Counted from the first letter of the stretch, positions 17,961-26,653 are shown. The stretch: 64,000 bases of DNA from Haloterrigena sp. H1 (GCF_005938085.1 NZ_SMZK01000002.1:62001-126000), one strand, 5' to 3'. The notes: generated by a model not told the origin, from the letters alone. Numbers and translations: made by a program.

Positions 17961-20900
17961 GTATCTGAAGATCACGCCATCGTCAACACCCACGCATCGG
18001 ACGGGTGTCCCCGCCACGTTGGAGAGTCTTCACAAACTCTCGAACGCGGCTGCGGCAAGCGTTTCGAACCGAGTAGATCCACGAGTGGACACTGCTCCAC
18101 CGACATTCGAGTTCCTCGTTGTCTGTGAGGGTGCTGACGACCCAGTCGAATTCTACTATCGAGTTGACCAAGAGATGCACCTCAATACACTCGAGAAGCG
18201 TCTCGTCTCCATCTACCCGTCCAGTTTCACCATTACCAGGGCAGACCTCAATCTCGAGGATGTACTCTCCCCTAACAGTGATTCTCCGTCTCATCGTGAG
18301 ACAGATCCCACACGAGACGGCGCCGAGCCGATCGCTTCGGGTGGGGAAAAGTCCCCAGACAAGTCTGGTGATGACAGTGAGCAGCGTGAGTTGTCTCCAC
18401 TTGGAATTGAGTGGGTAGGAAAAACCGAGCGGAAAGAAGACTGGATGACAACGATCACGCCGTTCGAGATTGATGAACCTGACGAGGAATACGATGCACA
18501 GCGACCCCCACTGTCTGCTATTGTCGATGCAGTTCACGAAATAACCGTTCCCGTTGTCTATCAAGTTGTCTGGCAACGCAAACCGGATTGGCTGGATGAC
18601 GCTGAACTCCGCAAACTGAACCTTCGCGAAGGTCGTGATACATGGACACAAGAGATCATCGGCTCGTTGTTCGAACCCGTTGACGCCGATCCAAATGAGC
18701 GAGAACTGTCACAAGAGACTCGTAACCGAATCCGTCGCATCGAGAATAAACATCCCAGACGAACGTTTACGGCCAACGTTCGCGCAGTCGCAATGGGCGA
18801 TCCAGAAGAGGCGACTGGTCACGCAGAACTCGAGCAACTAAAGGCAGCGCTGGATCCTCTTGAAGGCCCGTTCTACGAACTTGCCGGTCGGCGTATTCGG
18901 GAGAAGGGATATCTCTCACGTCGGAAAGAAAAGCGAGCACAGCGTCACCTCGAGCGAGTGCTTAGTGCGGAAATCATCACCGGTCGTGGGAAAACACGGC
19001 AAGATCTCGTGTTTAATGCCGATGAACTGTCAAACATGATTGTCGTTCCTGGTGGTGAGGACTTGACTGTCGATGGGTCTCGTGGAGCACGTTCAGAACA
19101 GCGTTCCCGAAATCCATTGCCACGGCCGAATCCCGACCTGATGGAACAGTATCGTGAGGGGATGGCGATTGGATATGCACTCGACGAAAACGGAACCCCG
19201 GAGGACGAACCAACGCGAATCCCACCCTCGCTCCTTCCGACACACTATCTTCGAGCAGCAACCACTGGCGCTGGAAAGTCAAAAGCGCTGATCAACGATA
19301 TGCTCTCGCTCTATGAGAGTACTGATGGTCCAATTATTCTCGTTGATCCGAAAGGCGATGGGATGACCGAAAACTATCTTCGAGCGCACACTCGGCGCTT
19401 TGGAGCCACCGATCTTGAGGAAAACGTGCTCCATTTTTCGGTTCCAGACGTTCTCCCCGGGTTTTCGTTTTTCAACCTCTCGCCTGGACTCGCACATGGC
19501 CAACGACGAGTCGATGCCGTCCAGCGGAAAGCCGATCACTATGAAGAGATTCTGAAACTCGTCATGGGTCAGGAGCGCTACGACCGGGCGACATCATCTC
19601 CACTCATCATTGAGTCGCTCATCAAAGCCCTGTTCGACGAGGAATACGGTCGAGAGAATGGACGCCATCGGGCGTCTGAAGACTACTTTGCTCACCACCA
19701 GCTTGAACACGCACTTGATCAACTCTGGGAGTCCGGCCCACCAAATCCACAGGAAGACGGCATTCCGGAATCGAGTGATCCAGAAGTCACGCGAACGATA
19801 CGCCGCCAGTTGCAATCCGATGGTCGAACGTTTGCGAACGTTATGGGTGGGGTCAGTAACCGATTTGCGTACATCTCACAGGATTCGCATCTTCGAAGAA
19901 TATTCAACAACACTGACCCGAAATTCGACTTCAGAGAGCTTCTCGACACCAATCAGGTTATCCTGTTCGATCTTGGTGACCTACGCGAAGAGGCTGCACG
20001 GATGGTGACTGGCGTTATCCTCACATCTCTCGAAGACGCACTTCGGACACACGAGGACGACCTCAATCGACGTCCAGAGGACTATGTCGTGAACCTCCTG
20101 ATCGACGAAGCAGCCTCCGTTGTCGTTTCTGATGTCCTCAACGACTTGCTCGAAAAGGGCCGTAGCTTCCGTCTCTCAGTGGGTCTGTCGATGCAGTTCC
20201 CAGAGCAGATGCAAGCAGAAGGTGGCCGACGTGTCTACCTAAACGCGCTCAATAACATCGGGAGTCCAATCCTTGGCAAAGTGAACGTTGATCGCGAGCT
20301 TGCACAGGCGATGGCTCACGAGGATCTTGATCCGACATCCTTCGCGAATCGGGTGCGATCGCTGCCACGAGGGGAGTGGATTGCCCAACTCCCAAGCCCG
20401 CTGTTCGGAGAGACAGGTCCGTATCCGTTCAGTATCAAACCACTCCCGATTCCGCCAGGACATCCCGAGAGTGAGTACCCGCTCTCGATGCATGAAGAGC
20501 AACGATTCCAGAGGGCGCTTTCTCGAGTCCATGATCGGACACGGCATGAGTTCGGTGTTCAAGAGTCAGCAGTGTCGATTTCAGATGTCCCAGTCGCTCT
20601 CCAAGACGTTCTCGGTATAGATAATCCAGATCTTGATCACGCACTCGTCCGTGTTATTCGAAATCTCCAGTTGCGAGAGGACTGCCGCGAAAGCAACGGG
20701 TGGCTCAATGCGAAAACAGCCGACAACGAGTTGCAAATGGCCTTTGCTGAAGTGGATACTGGACCACCCACTCCCGATGAAATCGCTGCTGTGCGTCAAC
20801 GATCACGACTCATCGAGGTGGGTTTGGATGATAATCGTAACACTGCCATTCGACTTACTGCTGCTGGTGAGTCGATTCTAACACCAGATACCGGTACAAG

Positions 20901-22029
20901 CCAGACATCGGGTAGTATCCGTCATGACGAGGCGATCTCTCACGTTGAAGCTGCACTCACGAAGATCGGTTGCACGGTTTCGGTTCCGAAGCAAGATGGG
21001 AGTGAACAACCCGACGCAAGAGCAGTTCATCCCGGCTGTGACCAGACCTTTTCGATCGAGGTAGAAACGACAACTCCCGAGAACCCAGCACAGGTCTTAG
21101 CCAACCTGCGACAGGCACAGGACAGCGATGAGCATCCGATATTCGTTGTTGAAGCGGGCGATCCAGAGCTATCCTGGGCAGATCGGATCGATGGAATACT
21201 CTCCTCGCCTGTCCGTGAGCTCTCATCCGGTGAAATTCGGTTCTACACCAAAAATCAGGCCCTCTCGTTCAATGGCGGTGCAACAGCCGACGGTGGTGTA
21301 ACAGCAGTTCGACCAGCGACGGAACATAGCAAACAGACTGTTTGGAGACGAGAACAGGGCCGATTTGTCTTGGCGAATGGTCAGGATGAGGCGCTTATAG
21401 AAACAGAATCGATCGCTGAACTCTCGAGAGATCATGTCCCAGCAGTGTACAGCTATGATCAGACCACTGATGAGTACATCGTCTCCGAACAGGGTATGCA
21501 GTATGTCTACGACTCGAAAGAGTCGTTCTTGGAGAAGTGGACTCGCATCATGGAACCGTTTGTTCCCGAAACCGAGTTCTCCTATCCCGGCTATGGACCT
21601 TCCGACTACTCGATAGTCGTTCTCCGACCTGATGATGAACCAGTCGTCTACAACGACGGTGAGACAGCTACGCTTGAGACATTGCTCGAACGTGCAGACG
21701 ATTGTTCATTTGGTGAGAAGGACTCCTCTCTCGATTCCAGCGAACTGCACCTCGCAGAAATCGCTGATGATGCAAATGCAGTTGTTGGACGATTCGCGAG
21801 TCTGTTCCTCACTGAAGAGCCAGCCAGTACGGTCGCGGCCAGTACGGTCTACGATTGCTATGAACAGTGGGCAAAACAACATGACATCGATCCAGACGGA
21901 AAAAGCTGGTTCGCCCGTCGATTGAGCAACCACGTCGACTTCGGTCGAATAACGGAGCGGCGTGACGGTGACCTTGTCCGGTGCTATGAGGGCCTCCAGC
22001 TTGATCACCAAGGTCTCCTCGAGGAGTAA
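17947..22029 (+). CDS. VirD4/TraD-like coupling ATPase with nuclease-like and primase-tail-like C-terminal domains
   Basis: The 1360-residue protein begins MTSREYLKITPSSTPTHRTG, overlapping the VirB4 gene by 14 bp. About residues 1-400 are a soluble N-terminal region. A coupling-type ATPase follows: Walker A ATTGAGKSKALINDML at about 437-452, IILVDPKGDGM at about 459-469, Walker B VNLLIDEAASVV at about 715-726 and LSVGLSMQFPEQM. Beyond it, near 1000-1080, is a PD-(D/E)XK-like stretch (CDQTFSIEVETTTPENPAQV). Residues about 1290-1350 (VYDCYEQWAKQHDIDPDGK, ARRLSNHVDFGRI) resemble the D5/primase C-terminal winged helix. No N-terminal membrane anchor is visible, unlike VirD4. Roles of the extra domains are inference. 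Confidence 0.82.
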   Translation: MTSREYLKITPSSTPTHRTGVPATLESLHKLSNAAAASVSNRVDPRVDTAPPTFEFLVVCEGADDPVEFYYRVDQEMHLNTLEKRLVSIYPSSFTITRADLNLEDVLSPNSDSPSHRETDPTRDGAEPIASGGEKSPDKSGDDSEQRELSPLGIEWVGKTERKEDWMTTITPFEIDEPDEEYDAQRPPLSAIVDAVHEITVPVVYQVVWQRKPDWLDDAELRKLNLREGRDTWTQEIIGSLFEPVDADPNERELSQETRNRIRRIENKHPRRTFTANVRAVAMGDPEEATGHAELEQLKAALDPLEGPFYELAGRRIREKGYLSRRKEKRAQRHLERVLSAEIITGRGKTRQDLVFNADELSNMIVVPGGEDLTVDGSRGARSEQRSRNPLPRPNPDLMEQYREGMAIGYALDENGTPEDEPTRIPPSLLPTHYLRAATTGAGKSKALINDMLSLYESTDGPIILVDPKGDGMTENYLRAHTRRFGATDLEENVLHFSVPDVLPGFSFFNLSPGLAHGQRRVDAVQRKADHYEEILKLVMGQERYDRATSSPLIIESLIKALFDEEYGRENGRHRASEDYFAHHQLEHALDQLWESGPPNPQEDGIPESSDPEVTRTIRRQLQSDGRTFANVMGGVSNRFAYISQDSHLRRIFNNTDPKFDFRELLDTNQVILFDLGDLREEAARMVTGVILTSLEDALRTHEDDLNRRPEDYVVNLLIDEAASVVVSDVLNDLLEKGRSFRLSVGLSMQFPEQMQAEGGRRVYLNALNNIGSPILGKVNVDRELAQAMAHEDLDPTSFANRVRSLPRGEWIAQLPSPLFGETGPYPFSIKPLPIPPGHPESEYPLSMHEEQRFQRALSRVHDRTRHEFGVQESAVSISDVPVALQDVLGIDNPDLDHALVRVIRNLQLREDCRESNGWLNAKTADNELQMAFAEVDTGPPTPDEIAAVRQRSRLIEVGLDDNRNTAIRLTAAGESILTPDTGTSQTSGSIRHDEAISHVEAALTKIGCTVSVPKQDGSEQPDARAVHPGCDQTFSIEVETTTPENPAQVLANLRQAQDSDEHPIFVVEAGDPELSWADRIDGILSSPVRELSSGEIRFYTKNQALSFNGGATADGGVTAVRPATEHSKQTVWRREQGRFVLANGQDEALIETESIAELSRDHVPAVYSYDQTTDEYIVSEQGMQYVYDSKESFLEKWTRIMEPFVPETEFSYPGYGPSDYSIVVLRPDDEPVVYNDGETATLETLLERADDCSFGEKDSSLDSSELHLAEIADDANAVVGRFASLFLTEEPASTVAASTVYDCYEQWAKQHDIDPDGKSWFARRLSNHVDFGRITERRDGDLVRCYEGLQLDHQGLLEE

Positions 22030-22030
22030 C

Positions 22031-22447
22031 GTGAATCCTGTTGAAATCAGTCGAGAGGGCGTTGTACGGCATTCCTTGGGCGAGTTGCAACACAGCACTT
22101 CGTGCTCGAGCAGAATATCGCAAAATCGCCAGACGGGGCGGTGTTACGGCAATCTCAGATCTGCCGTAACACCCCTCTTTCGACGACTCGATGCCGTACG
22201 TTCTGTAGAGCCGTTACAGAACGAGAATTCAATTGATTCTAGGATTCTGTTACAGCAAAAACCAAGTGAGAAAGAACGGGGGGTACCCATTGGGACTGCT
22301 GTTGATCGACAGCGATGGAAAGAAACGGCGATAGACAGTGACCCCTCACGAAACCTTTCTGTAACTCACTCATCAGGAGTGCGATCTGTTGGACTGCACA
22401 ACGGTGGTAGTCAGCCTACTGAAATAGAGTTACAATTGAATCTATGA
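22031..22447 (+). CDS. Putative small protein between coupling ATPase and prim-pol
   Basis: A GTG at 22031, one base after the upstream stop, opens a 138-codon frame that ends TGA at 22445-22447, overlapping the next ATG by four bases (ATGA). That tight fit supports a real gene, but the product (starting MNPVEISREGVVRHSLGELQ) is basic and serine/arginine-rich, unlike its acidic neighbours, and matches no family I know. The same DNA is dense with palindromes (22140-22400), so it may instead be a non-coding origin or control region. Confidence 0.4.
   Translation: MNPVEISREGVVRHSLGELQHSTSCSSRISQNRQTGRCYGNLRSAVTPLFRRLDAVRSVEPLQNENSIDSRILLQQKPSEKERGVPIGTAVDRQRWKETAIDSDPSRNLSVTHSSGVRSVGLHNGGSQPTEIELQLNL
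22140..22351. promoter_or_regulatory. Cluster of inverted repeats, candidate origin or transfer control site
   Basis: Perfect inverted repeats: GGTGTTACGGCA (22140-22151) with TGCCGTAACACC (22162-22173), and TTCTGTA (22201-22207) with TACAGAA (22215-22221). Related single sites follow: GATTCTGTTACAGC near 22242-22255 and CTTTCTGTAACTC near 22361. All share a CTGTTAC/GTAACAG-like core. This lies between the coupling protein and a prim-pol gene, a natural place for an oriT, a replication origin or an operator. Confidence 0.5.
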
Positions 22448-23664
22448 TTGACAAGAATACCTTACCAACTGAGATGTGTGTTCGCGAGCAGTGGATCTGC
22501 TGGCGAGAAGAAAAACGAAACGGCGACATGACGAAAGTTCCAGTTGACCCAGAGACTGGTGACTTTGCCTCGTCGACTGACGATCGAACATGGAGCTCCC
22601 TCGAGACAGCCCTCGAATATGCGACAGCTGCTCGAGCAGACGGGATCGGGTTTGTATTTACGAGTACAGACCCGGTCGTCGGGATCGACTTGGACAAGTG
22701 CCGCGATCCAGAGACTGGAAAGCCAGACGGGGACACGAAGGAAATCGTTCAGCGACTCGACTCATACACTGAAATCTCACCGTCTGGAACGGGCTATCAC
22801 GTTCTCGTTCAGGGAGAACTCCCATCCGGGCGAAACCGCCGAGGTGGGATCGAGATGTATGATCAGTCTCGCTTCTTTACCGTCACAGCTGATCATGTTG
22901 AGGGAACGCCGGCGGTTATCAACGAACGCCAGGAAGCACTCAAGGAGATTCATAGCGAGTTCGTCGCTGAAGCGGATGATGTTGAAGACGCTGTCGTCGA
23001 CGTCGACCAGAGCGAAGATACAACGCAGAAACAGACACGTAGCCTCGAAGATGCGAAACTCCTCGAAAAAGCCCGTTCAGCGGGTAATGGAACAAAGTTC
23101 GATCGACTATGGCGAGGGAATATCCAAGGGTACGATAGCCAGTCGGAAGCCGATATGGCACTCTGTTGTTTGCTTGCGTTCTGGACCGGTGGGGATCAAC
23201 TACAGATGGATCGGCTCTTTCGGCAGTCTGGACTTATCCGAGCAAAGTGGGATGACGTCCACTATGCAGATGGGTCAACCTACGGTGAGAAGACGCTCGA
23301 GCGAGCGATTGCTGCGACGGATGACTTCTATGAGCCGCCGAAATCCTATGTGGAGTCGTCAGCCGCTGCTACTGCTGCTTTCACTCCCGAGACTAGTACC
23401 GCCGAATCAAAGTCTACAGAGACAGAACAAGTATATCTCGAGGAGAGGAATTCGCTTCTCGAGCAGCGTATCGATGAGTTAGAGCAGACTATTGCTGACC
23501 AACGAAACCATATTGAACAGCTCACAGCAGAACGCCAGCACTTGCGATCGCTTGTTGAGCAACTGGAAAACGAATCCGAGGACATCACTGAGCCTGCATC
23601 AGAAAAGGATGAAGGTTCACAATCACTTCGCACACGAATTCAGCAGTTATGGCAACGCAATTAA
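22444..23664 (+). CDS. Primase-polymerase (AEP)-like protein, NrS-1 type without helicase
   Basis: The 406 residues contain an archaeo-eukaryotic-primase-like core (about 1-170): VVGIDLDKCRD carries the DxD metal-binding motif and SPSGTGYHVLVQGEL carries the SxH nucleotide-binding motif, followed by GGIEMYDQSRFFTVT. A helix-bundle domain (about 235-300: ADMALCCLLAFWTGGD, KWDDVHYADGSTYG) matches that of phage NrS-1-type polymerases. A long coiled coil ends the protein (about 330-400). No helicase domain is fused, but the upstream coupling protein has a primase-type C-terminal domain. It probably primes plasmid DNA synthesis during replication or transfer. Confidence 0.8.
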   Translation: MIDKNTLPTEMCVREQWICWREEKRNGDMTKVPVDPETGDFASSTDDRTWSSLETALEYATAARADGIGFVFTSTDPVVGIDLDKCRDPETGKPDGDTKEIVQRLDSYTEISPSGTGYHVLVQGELPSGRNRRGGIEMYDQSRFFTVTADHVEGTPAVINERQEALKEIHSEFVAEADDVEDAVVDVDQSEDTTQKQTRSLEDAKLLEKARSAGNGTKFDRLWRGNIQGYDSQSEADMALCCLLAFWTGGDQLQMDRLFRQSGLIRAKWDDVHYADGSTYGEKTLERAIAATDDFYEPPKSYVESSAAATAAFTPETSTAESKSTETEQVYLEERNSLLEQRIDELEQTIADQRNHIEQLTAERQHLRSLVEQLENESEDITEPASEKDEGSQSLRTRIQQLWQRN

Positions 23665-23946
23665 TTTGAGGAAATATAATTTATTGACAGAACGCTATAC
23701 GAGAGGACTATACGCCGAATCCGCCACTGCTGGACACGCATAGTGTCTACATATCCTCCGATAGGCGACTGAATTAGCCATATTGAGCGACTGAGTCGGA
23801 ACGCTGACTGACTAATGCAGGACGGTCCTCAGAGAGATTCGTAGCGTTCGGTACAGTCAAGGCTGCACACACCCTAAAACATCTTGTCGGAGTATTTTCT
23901 CACCCCCAGATGGGTGCGGGGCGATTGAACTGTCCCGAGATAGCGA
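23665..23946. other. 282-bp intergenic region with a CCCCCAGA leader motif
   Basis: No gene is supported. At 23895-23925 it contains a stretch with TATTTTCTCACCCCCAGATG and a G-rich complement shortly after. A similar block precedes the gene at 55417. It may be a conserved 5' leader or promoter element. Confidence 0.4.
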
Positions 23947-24411
23947 ATGACTACTGAGCGACAGCACCCACGAGACCGTGGAATTGATCAGACACCAACT
24001 CACCGGCAGCCCTCCAAGCAACCCTGGTCTGGCCTCGAGTTACGTGTTCCGAACGACCGAAGTCGGGAATCACTCATTTCATTCGTCGAGTGTGTTCTCG
24101 TCGAACTCACACATGCAGACGTCGGTGCCGAGTATCGATCGTCGAACGTCTGGGGAGTTAAACTGACGCAGTACATCGCTGCCGATACGGTTGGCGAGAG
24201 ATTCGAGAAGCGCCATTATGATGAACGGCTTGGCTGGCACGAACAGACAATGTCCCGGCAGGACGTGCGTGATGAACTACTCAACCGACTTGCACGGCCC
24301 GCGTCACTGGCGACGAATCAGAGTCATTCCCATCCTGTTGAAGAACCAGATACGTTCAGGGTGAAGCCGACGTGGCAACTTCGAACAGATCTGCGGGCCA
24401 GCGAGAGGTGA
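23947..24411 (+). CDS. Hypothetical haloarchaeal accessory protein
   Basis: The 154-residue protein is polar and has no membrane segment. The N-terminus is Gln/Pro/Arg-rich; the core includes LISFVECVLVELTHADVGAE and the tail ends EEPDTFRVKPTWQLRTDLR. I do not recognise the family. Its last 50 codons are duplicated, with several changes, at 25340-25489 beyond a toxin-antitoxin pair, so this gene was a site of insertion or recombination. It is preceded by the CCCCCAGA leader motif. Confidence 0.65.
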   Translation: MTTERQHPRDRGIDQTPTHRQPSKQPWSGLELRVPNDRSRESLISFVECVLVELTHADVGAEYRSSNVWGVKLTQYIAADTVGERFEKRHYDERLGWHEQTMSRQDVRDELLNRLARPASLATNQSHSHPVEEPDTFRVKPTWQLRTDLRASER

Positions 24412-24496
24412 ACTCGTTCTCAATGTCTCTGAGTCCGGTTAGTCAAGCGGCTCATGCTCTTGTAAAGAAGCAAATCACATACCTATGTTATGAAGT

Positions 24497-24516
24497 CCAT
24501 AGGTTTATGCCTATGG
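24497..24516. promoter_or_regulatory. Inverted repeat operator upstream of the TumE-like toxin gene
   Basis: CCATAGG and CCTATGG form a perfect 7-bp inverted repeat around TTTATG, ending 22 bp before the ATG at 24539. A further CCTATG half-site lies at 24482-24487. Position and symmetry fit autoregulation by the antitoxin encoded downstream. Confidence 0.55.
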
Positions 24517-24538
24517 AGGTCATCACATAAGATGACGG

Positions 24539-24844
24539 ATGGCGTCCTACACTACCATCGAAGATTGGCAGGATGTCGAAGATGGGTACGTCATCGATGT
24601 GACCATCCGGCAGACGGAGGATAAGAAGTACCCGTGTGGATGGGACTACAGCCTCCACCACGGGGAAGTCGGCGGCGACACCATCCTTCGATACGACAAC
24701 GCCCATGAACTGACGAAAGGCCATGAGCGTCACACCCGAAACGGTGTTGAAATCATCGAATTCCCCGGGATGTTGACGCTCTACGATCGCTTTCAACGCG
24801 AAACCGAGGAAATGTCGCCTGTCTCATGGAACTGGTCGGAGTAG
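24539..24844 (+). CDS. TumE-like (DUF6516) toxin
   Basis: The 101-residue protein contains the DUF6516/TumE pattern: a charged strand (YVIDVTIRQTEDKKYP), then WDYSLHHGEVGGDTILRYDN followed by HELTKGHERHTRNG, giving the conserved Tyr-Asp-Asn and histidine cluster. This family is the toxin of TumE-TumA-type toxin-antitoxin pairs; its target is not settled here. It precedes an HVO_A0114-like HTH protein 23 bp downstream, the usual partner and order. Confidence 0.8.
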   Translation: MASYTTIEDWQDVEDGYVIDVTIRQTEDKKYPCGWDYSLHHGEVGGDTILRYDNAHELTKGHERHTRNGVEIIEFPGMLTLYDRFQRETEEMSPVSWNWSE

Positions 24845-24867
24845 GACGTCTCCAGGAGGTATACACC

Positions 24868-25272
24868 ATGCCCACGCTCAAAGTCACCGTCGGTGAACGT
24901 GATCGCCTCAACCAGCGCACGCGTAGCCGCATCAAGGCCGCCCAGGAGGGTGAAGATCTTGACGATGCCCAGCCGGTGTTGAACTTCGGATCGTATGCAG
25001 AACTCAGTCGCCTGCTCAGCCCAAAGAATCTAGAGCTGTTGGAAGCAATCTCCAAACACCAGCCCGAGAGCATCCGCGAAGCCGCTGATCTAGTGGAGCG
25101 GGACTACAAACAGGTCCATCGAAACCTTTCCGAACTCGAAGACATCGGCGTCATTGAGTTTGAAAATGGCGGACCTGGTCAGGCAAAGAAACCGAAACTG
25201 GCCTACGATGGTCTTGAAATCGACATCCCGTTCGCAGGATCGAACGGGAGTGTCGGCGCAGCAGCACCCTGA
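24868..25272 (+). CDS. HVO_A0114-like HTH antitoxin (TumA-like)
   Basis: The 134-residue protein starts MPTLKVTVGERDRLNQRTRS and has a winged helix (about 45-100) with LELLEAISKHQPESIREAAD and VHRNLSELEDIGVIEFENGG. It matches the haloarchaeal HVO_A0114 family of predicted antitoxin DNA-binding proteins. The start is fixed by a good Shine-Dalgarno, GGAGGT at 24856-24861, placed just before ATG 24868; an upstream frame start at 24826 would overlap the toxin. It probably binds the 24497-24516 palindrome and neutralises the upstream toxin. Confidence 0.82.
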   Translation: MPTLKVTVGERDRLNQRTRSRIKAAQEGEDLDDAQPVLNFGSYAELSRLLSPKNLELLEAISKHQPESIREAADLVERDYKQVHRNLSELEDIGVIEFENGGPGQAKKPKLAYDGLEIDIPFAGSNGSVGAAAP

Positions 25273-25339
25273 AAGATCCTGTTCTTAGCCATCTGGAAAC
25301 GAACCCTTCGCTCTCTGTTCTCGCTACACGTGGTTGACG

Positions 25340-25489
25340 GACGTACGTGATGAACTGATCAACCGCCTCGCACGTCCCGCGTCATTAGCGACGAATCAGA
25401 GCCATCCCCATTCTGTTGAGGAACCAGATACGTTCAGGGTGAAGCCGACGTGGCAACTTCGAATGGGTCGACGGCCCGGCGAAAAGTAA
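25340..25489 (+). pseudogene. Duplicated 3' fragment of the 23947-24411 gene
   Basis: Fifty codons (DVRDELINRLARPASLATNQ... ending RPGEK then TAA) repeat the C-terminus of the upstream gene with scattered mostly synonymous changes. No start codon or N-terminal part is present. The toxin-antitoxin pair lies exactly between the full gene and this fragment. Confidence 0.8.
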
Positions 25490-25648
25490 TCAGCAGTCGT
25501 CAGTACTCGAGCCTGCTGTTGAATATCGATCACTGACTCCAGTACGCATCACCTAGTACTTTCCACTCGACCGCGCTCCCAGCATCAGGGTACAAAATAA
25601 TTCTGACCGGCACTAAACTATTAGTTCGTGGGGGTCATAAAGCGAGTA

Positions 25649-26203
25649 ATGAGCGACCGATCACAGGTGTGGCCAGAAGAGATGGATAGTGCAGATCGTG
25701 TCAGGCATGTCGCCTTGACGCGAACGACACCACGGAATGCTGGCTGGATAGCCGAAGAGGCGGATGTCTCGAGAGATACGGCTGTTAAATACCTTGATCG
25801 AATGGCTGATCAAGGAGAGCTCGAGGCCATTGAAACAGCCGACGGCACATGCTACAAGCCCGATGAGATTACGCACTTCCTCCGCGAAGTTCGGTCCCTT
25901 GCTGAAGAGCAGTCAGTAGACGAACTCACCAATGAACTGCGTGCGATTGGTGAGGAACTCGACTCGTGGAAGTCAACGTATAATGTTGAATCTCTCGAAA
26001 AACTTCGACAGAGCATTGGACGTGAGGATCTGTCGGCTGACGATCGACGCGAGCGCCTTGAAGTAATCGAAGAATGGGAATACAACATTCAGGTGCGTGA
26101 AGCACTTCAGCTTGCGATCAGCCTTCAGAGTTCACTAACGCGACTTGATGCAGATCTGCGTCTCGCAAATCGTGGTTCAGACACACTTCCCCAAGAGGGC
26201 TAG
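25649..26203 (+). CDS. DUF7342-type HTH protein, first gene of a two-gene module
   Basis: The 184-residue protein starts MSDRSQVWPEEMDSADRVRH. It has a winged helix at about 15-75 (AGWIAEEADVSRDTAVKYLD) and a long helical coiled-coil region (about 75-150: EEQSVDELTNELRAIGEELD). It is a distant homologue of 54190-54729 over its whole length. Both sit directly upstream of a second conserved gene, here 6 bp away. Start 25649 is chosen over 25628 because the family N-terminus MS-x-W-x-E begins there. Antitoxin or autoregulator is a reasonable guess. Confidence 0.75.
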   Translation: MSDRSQVWPEEMDSADRVRHVALTRTTPRNAGWIAEEADVSRDTAVKYLDRMADQGELEAIETADGTCYKPDEITHFLREVRSLAEEQSVDELTNELRAIGEELDSWKSTYNVESLEKLRQSIGREDLSADDRRERLEVIEEWEYNIQVREALQLAISLQSSLTRLDADLRLANRGSDTLPQEG

Positions 26204-26209
26204 GGAAAG

Positions 26210-26653
26210 ATGGTACTCTTTCTTGCTGGTGGCCGAGGATTCACTCGGCGCGAAGGACTTCGTCGCCTCAAAGAACGACTCGAAAAAGAACCGGGGTTTT
26301 CCGATGTTCGGTATCGACCATCTCGACTCCGTCCTCGGTCTGTCGTTGCTGACGTCAAGACTGAGATATTCTTAGGCGAAGAATTCCCACGGCAACAGGC
26401 CACCTTCGAGGTCACATGGCGGCCACGTGCCGACATTGATGTTCAGCGTGTTCAGTGGGCTGATGATGTAGTCTGCTTGGGGTGGCACAAAGACGATGAT
26501 CATGAAGAACTTGGGACAACCCATTTCCAGATCGAGACCGATGAGGAATTAACCCACGAACCAGGGCATCTCGAAGCAGAAGCGCCGCTAAGCTTTCTGG
26601 AAACCTGTCTTCAGCGACTTCCTCCAAAACTCGAGAAGACGATTCCAGAGTGA
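26210..26653 (+). CDS. Conserved partner protein of the DUF7342-type HTH module
   Basis: The 147-residue protein starts MVLFLAGGRGFTRREGLRRL. A central beta-rich part is followed by VVCLGWHKDDDHEELGTTHF at about 89-108. The paralogue at 54729-55238 has the corresponding GWHQDDTHDGLGPVHLQV. The conserved W-H-x-D-D-x-H-x2-LG-x2-H-x-Q signature recalls the aromatic/histidine core of TumE-type toxins but is not the same motif. No established function. Gene order after an HTH gene suggests a toxin or effector of a toxin-antitoxin-like pair. Confidence 0.65.
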   Translation: MVLFLAGGRGFTRREGLRRLKERLEKEPGFSDVRYRPSRLRPRSVVADVKTEIFLGEEFPRQQATFEVTWRPRADIDVQRVQWADDVVCLGWHKDDDHEELGTTHFQIETDEELTHEPGHLEAEAPLSFLETCLQRLPPKLEKTIPE

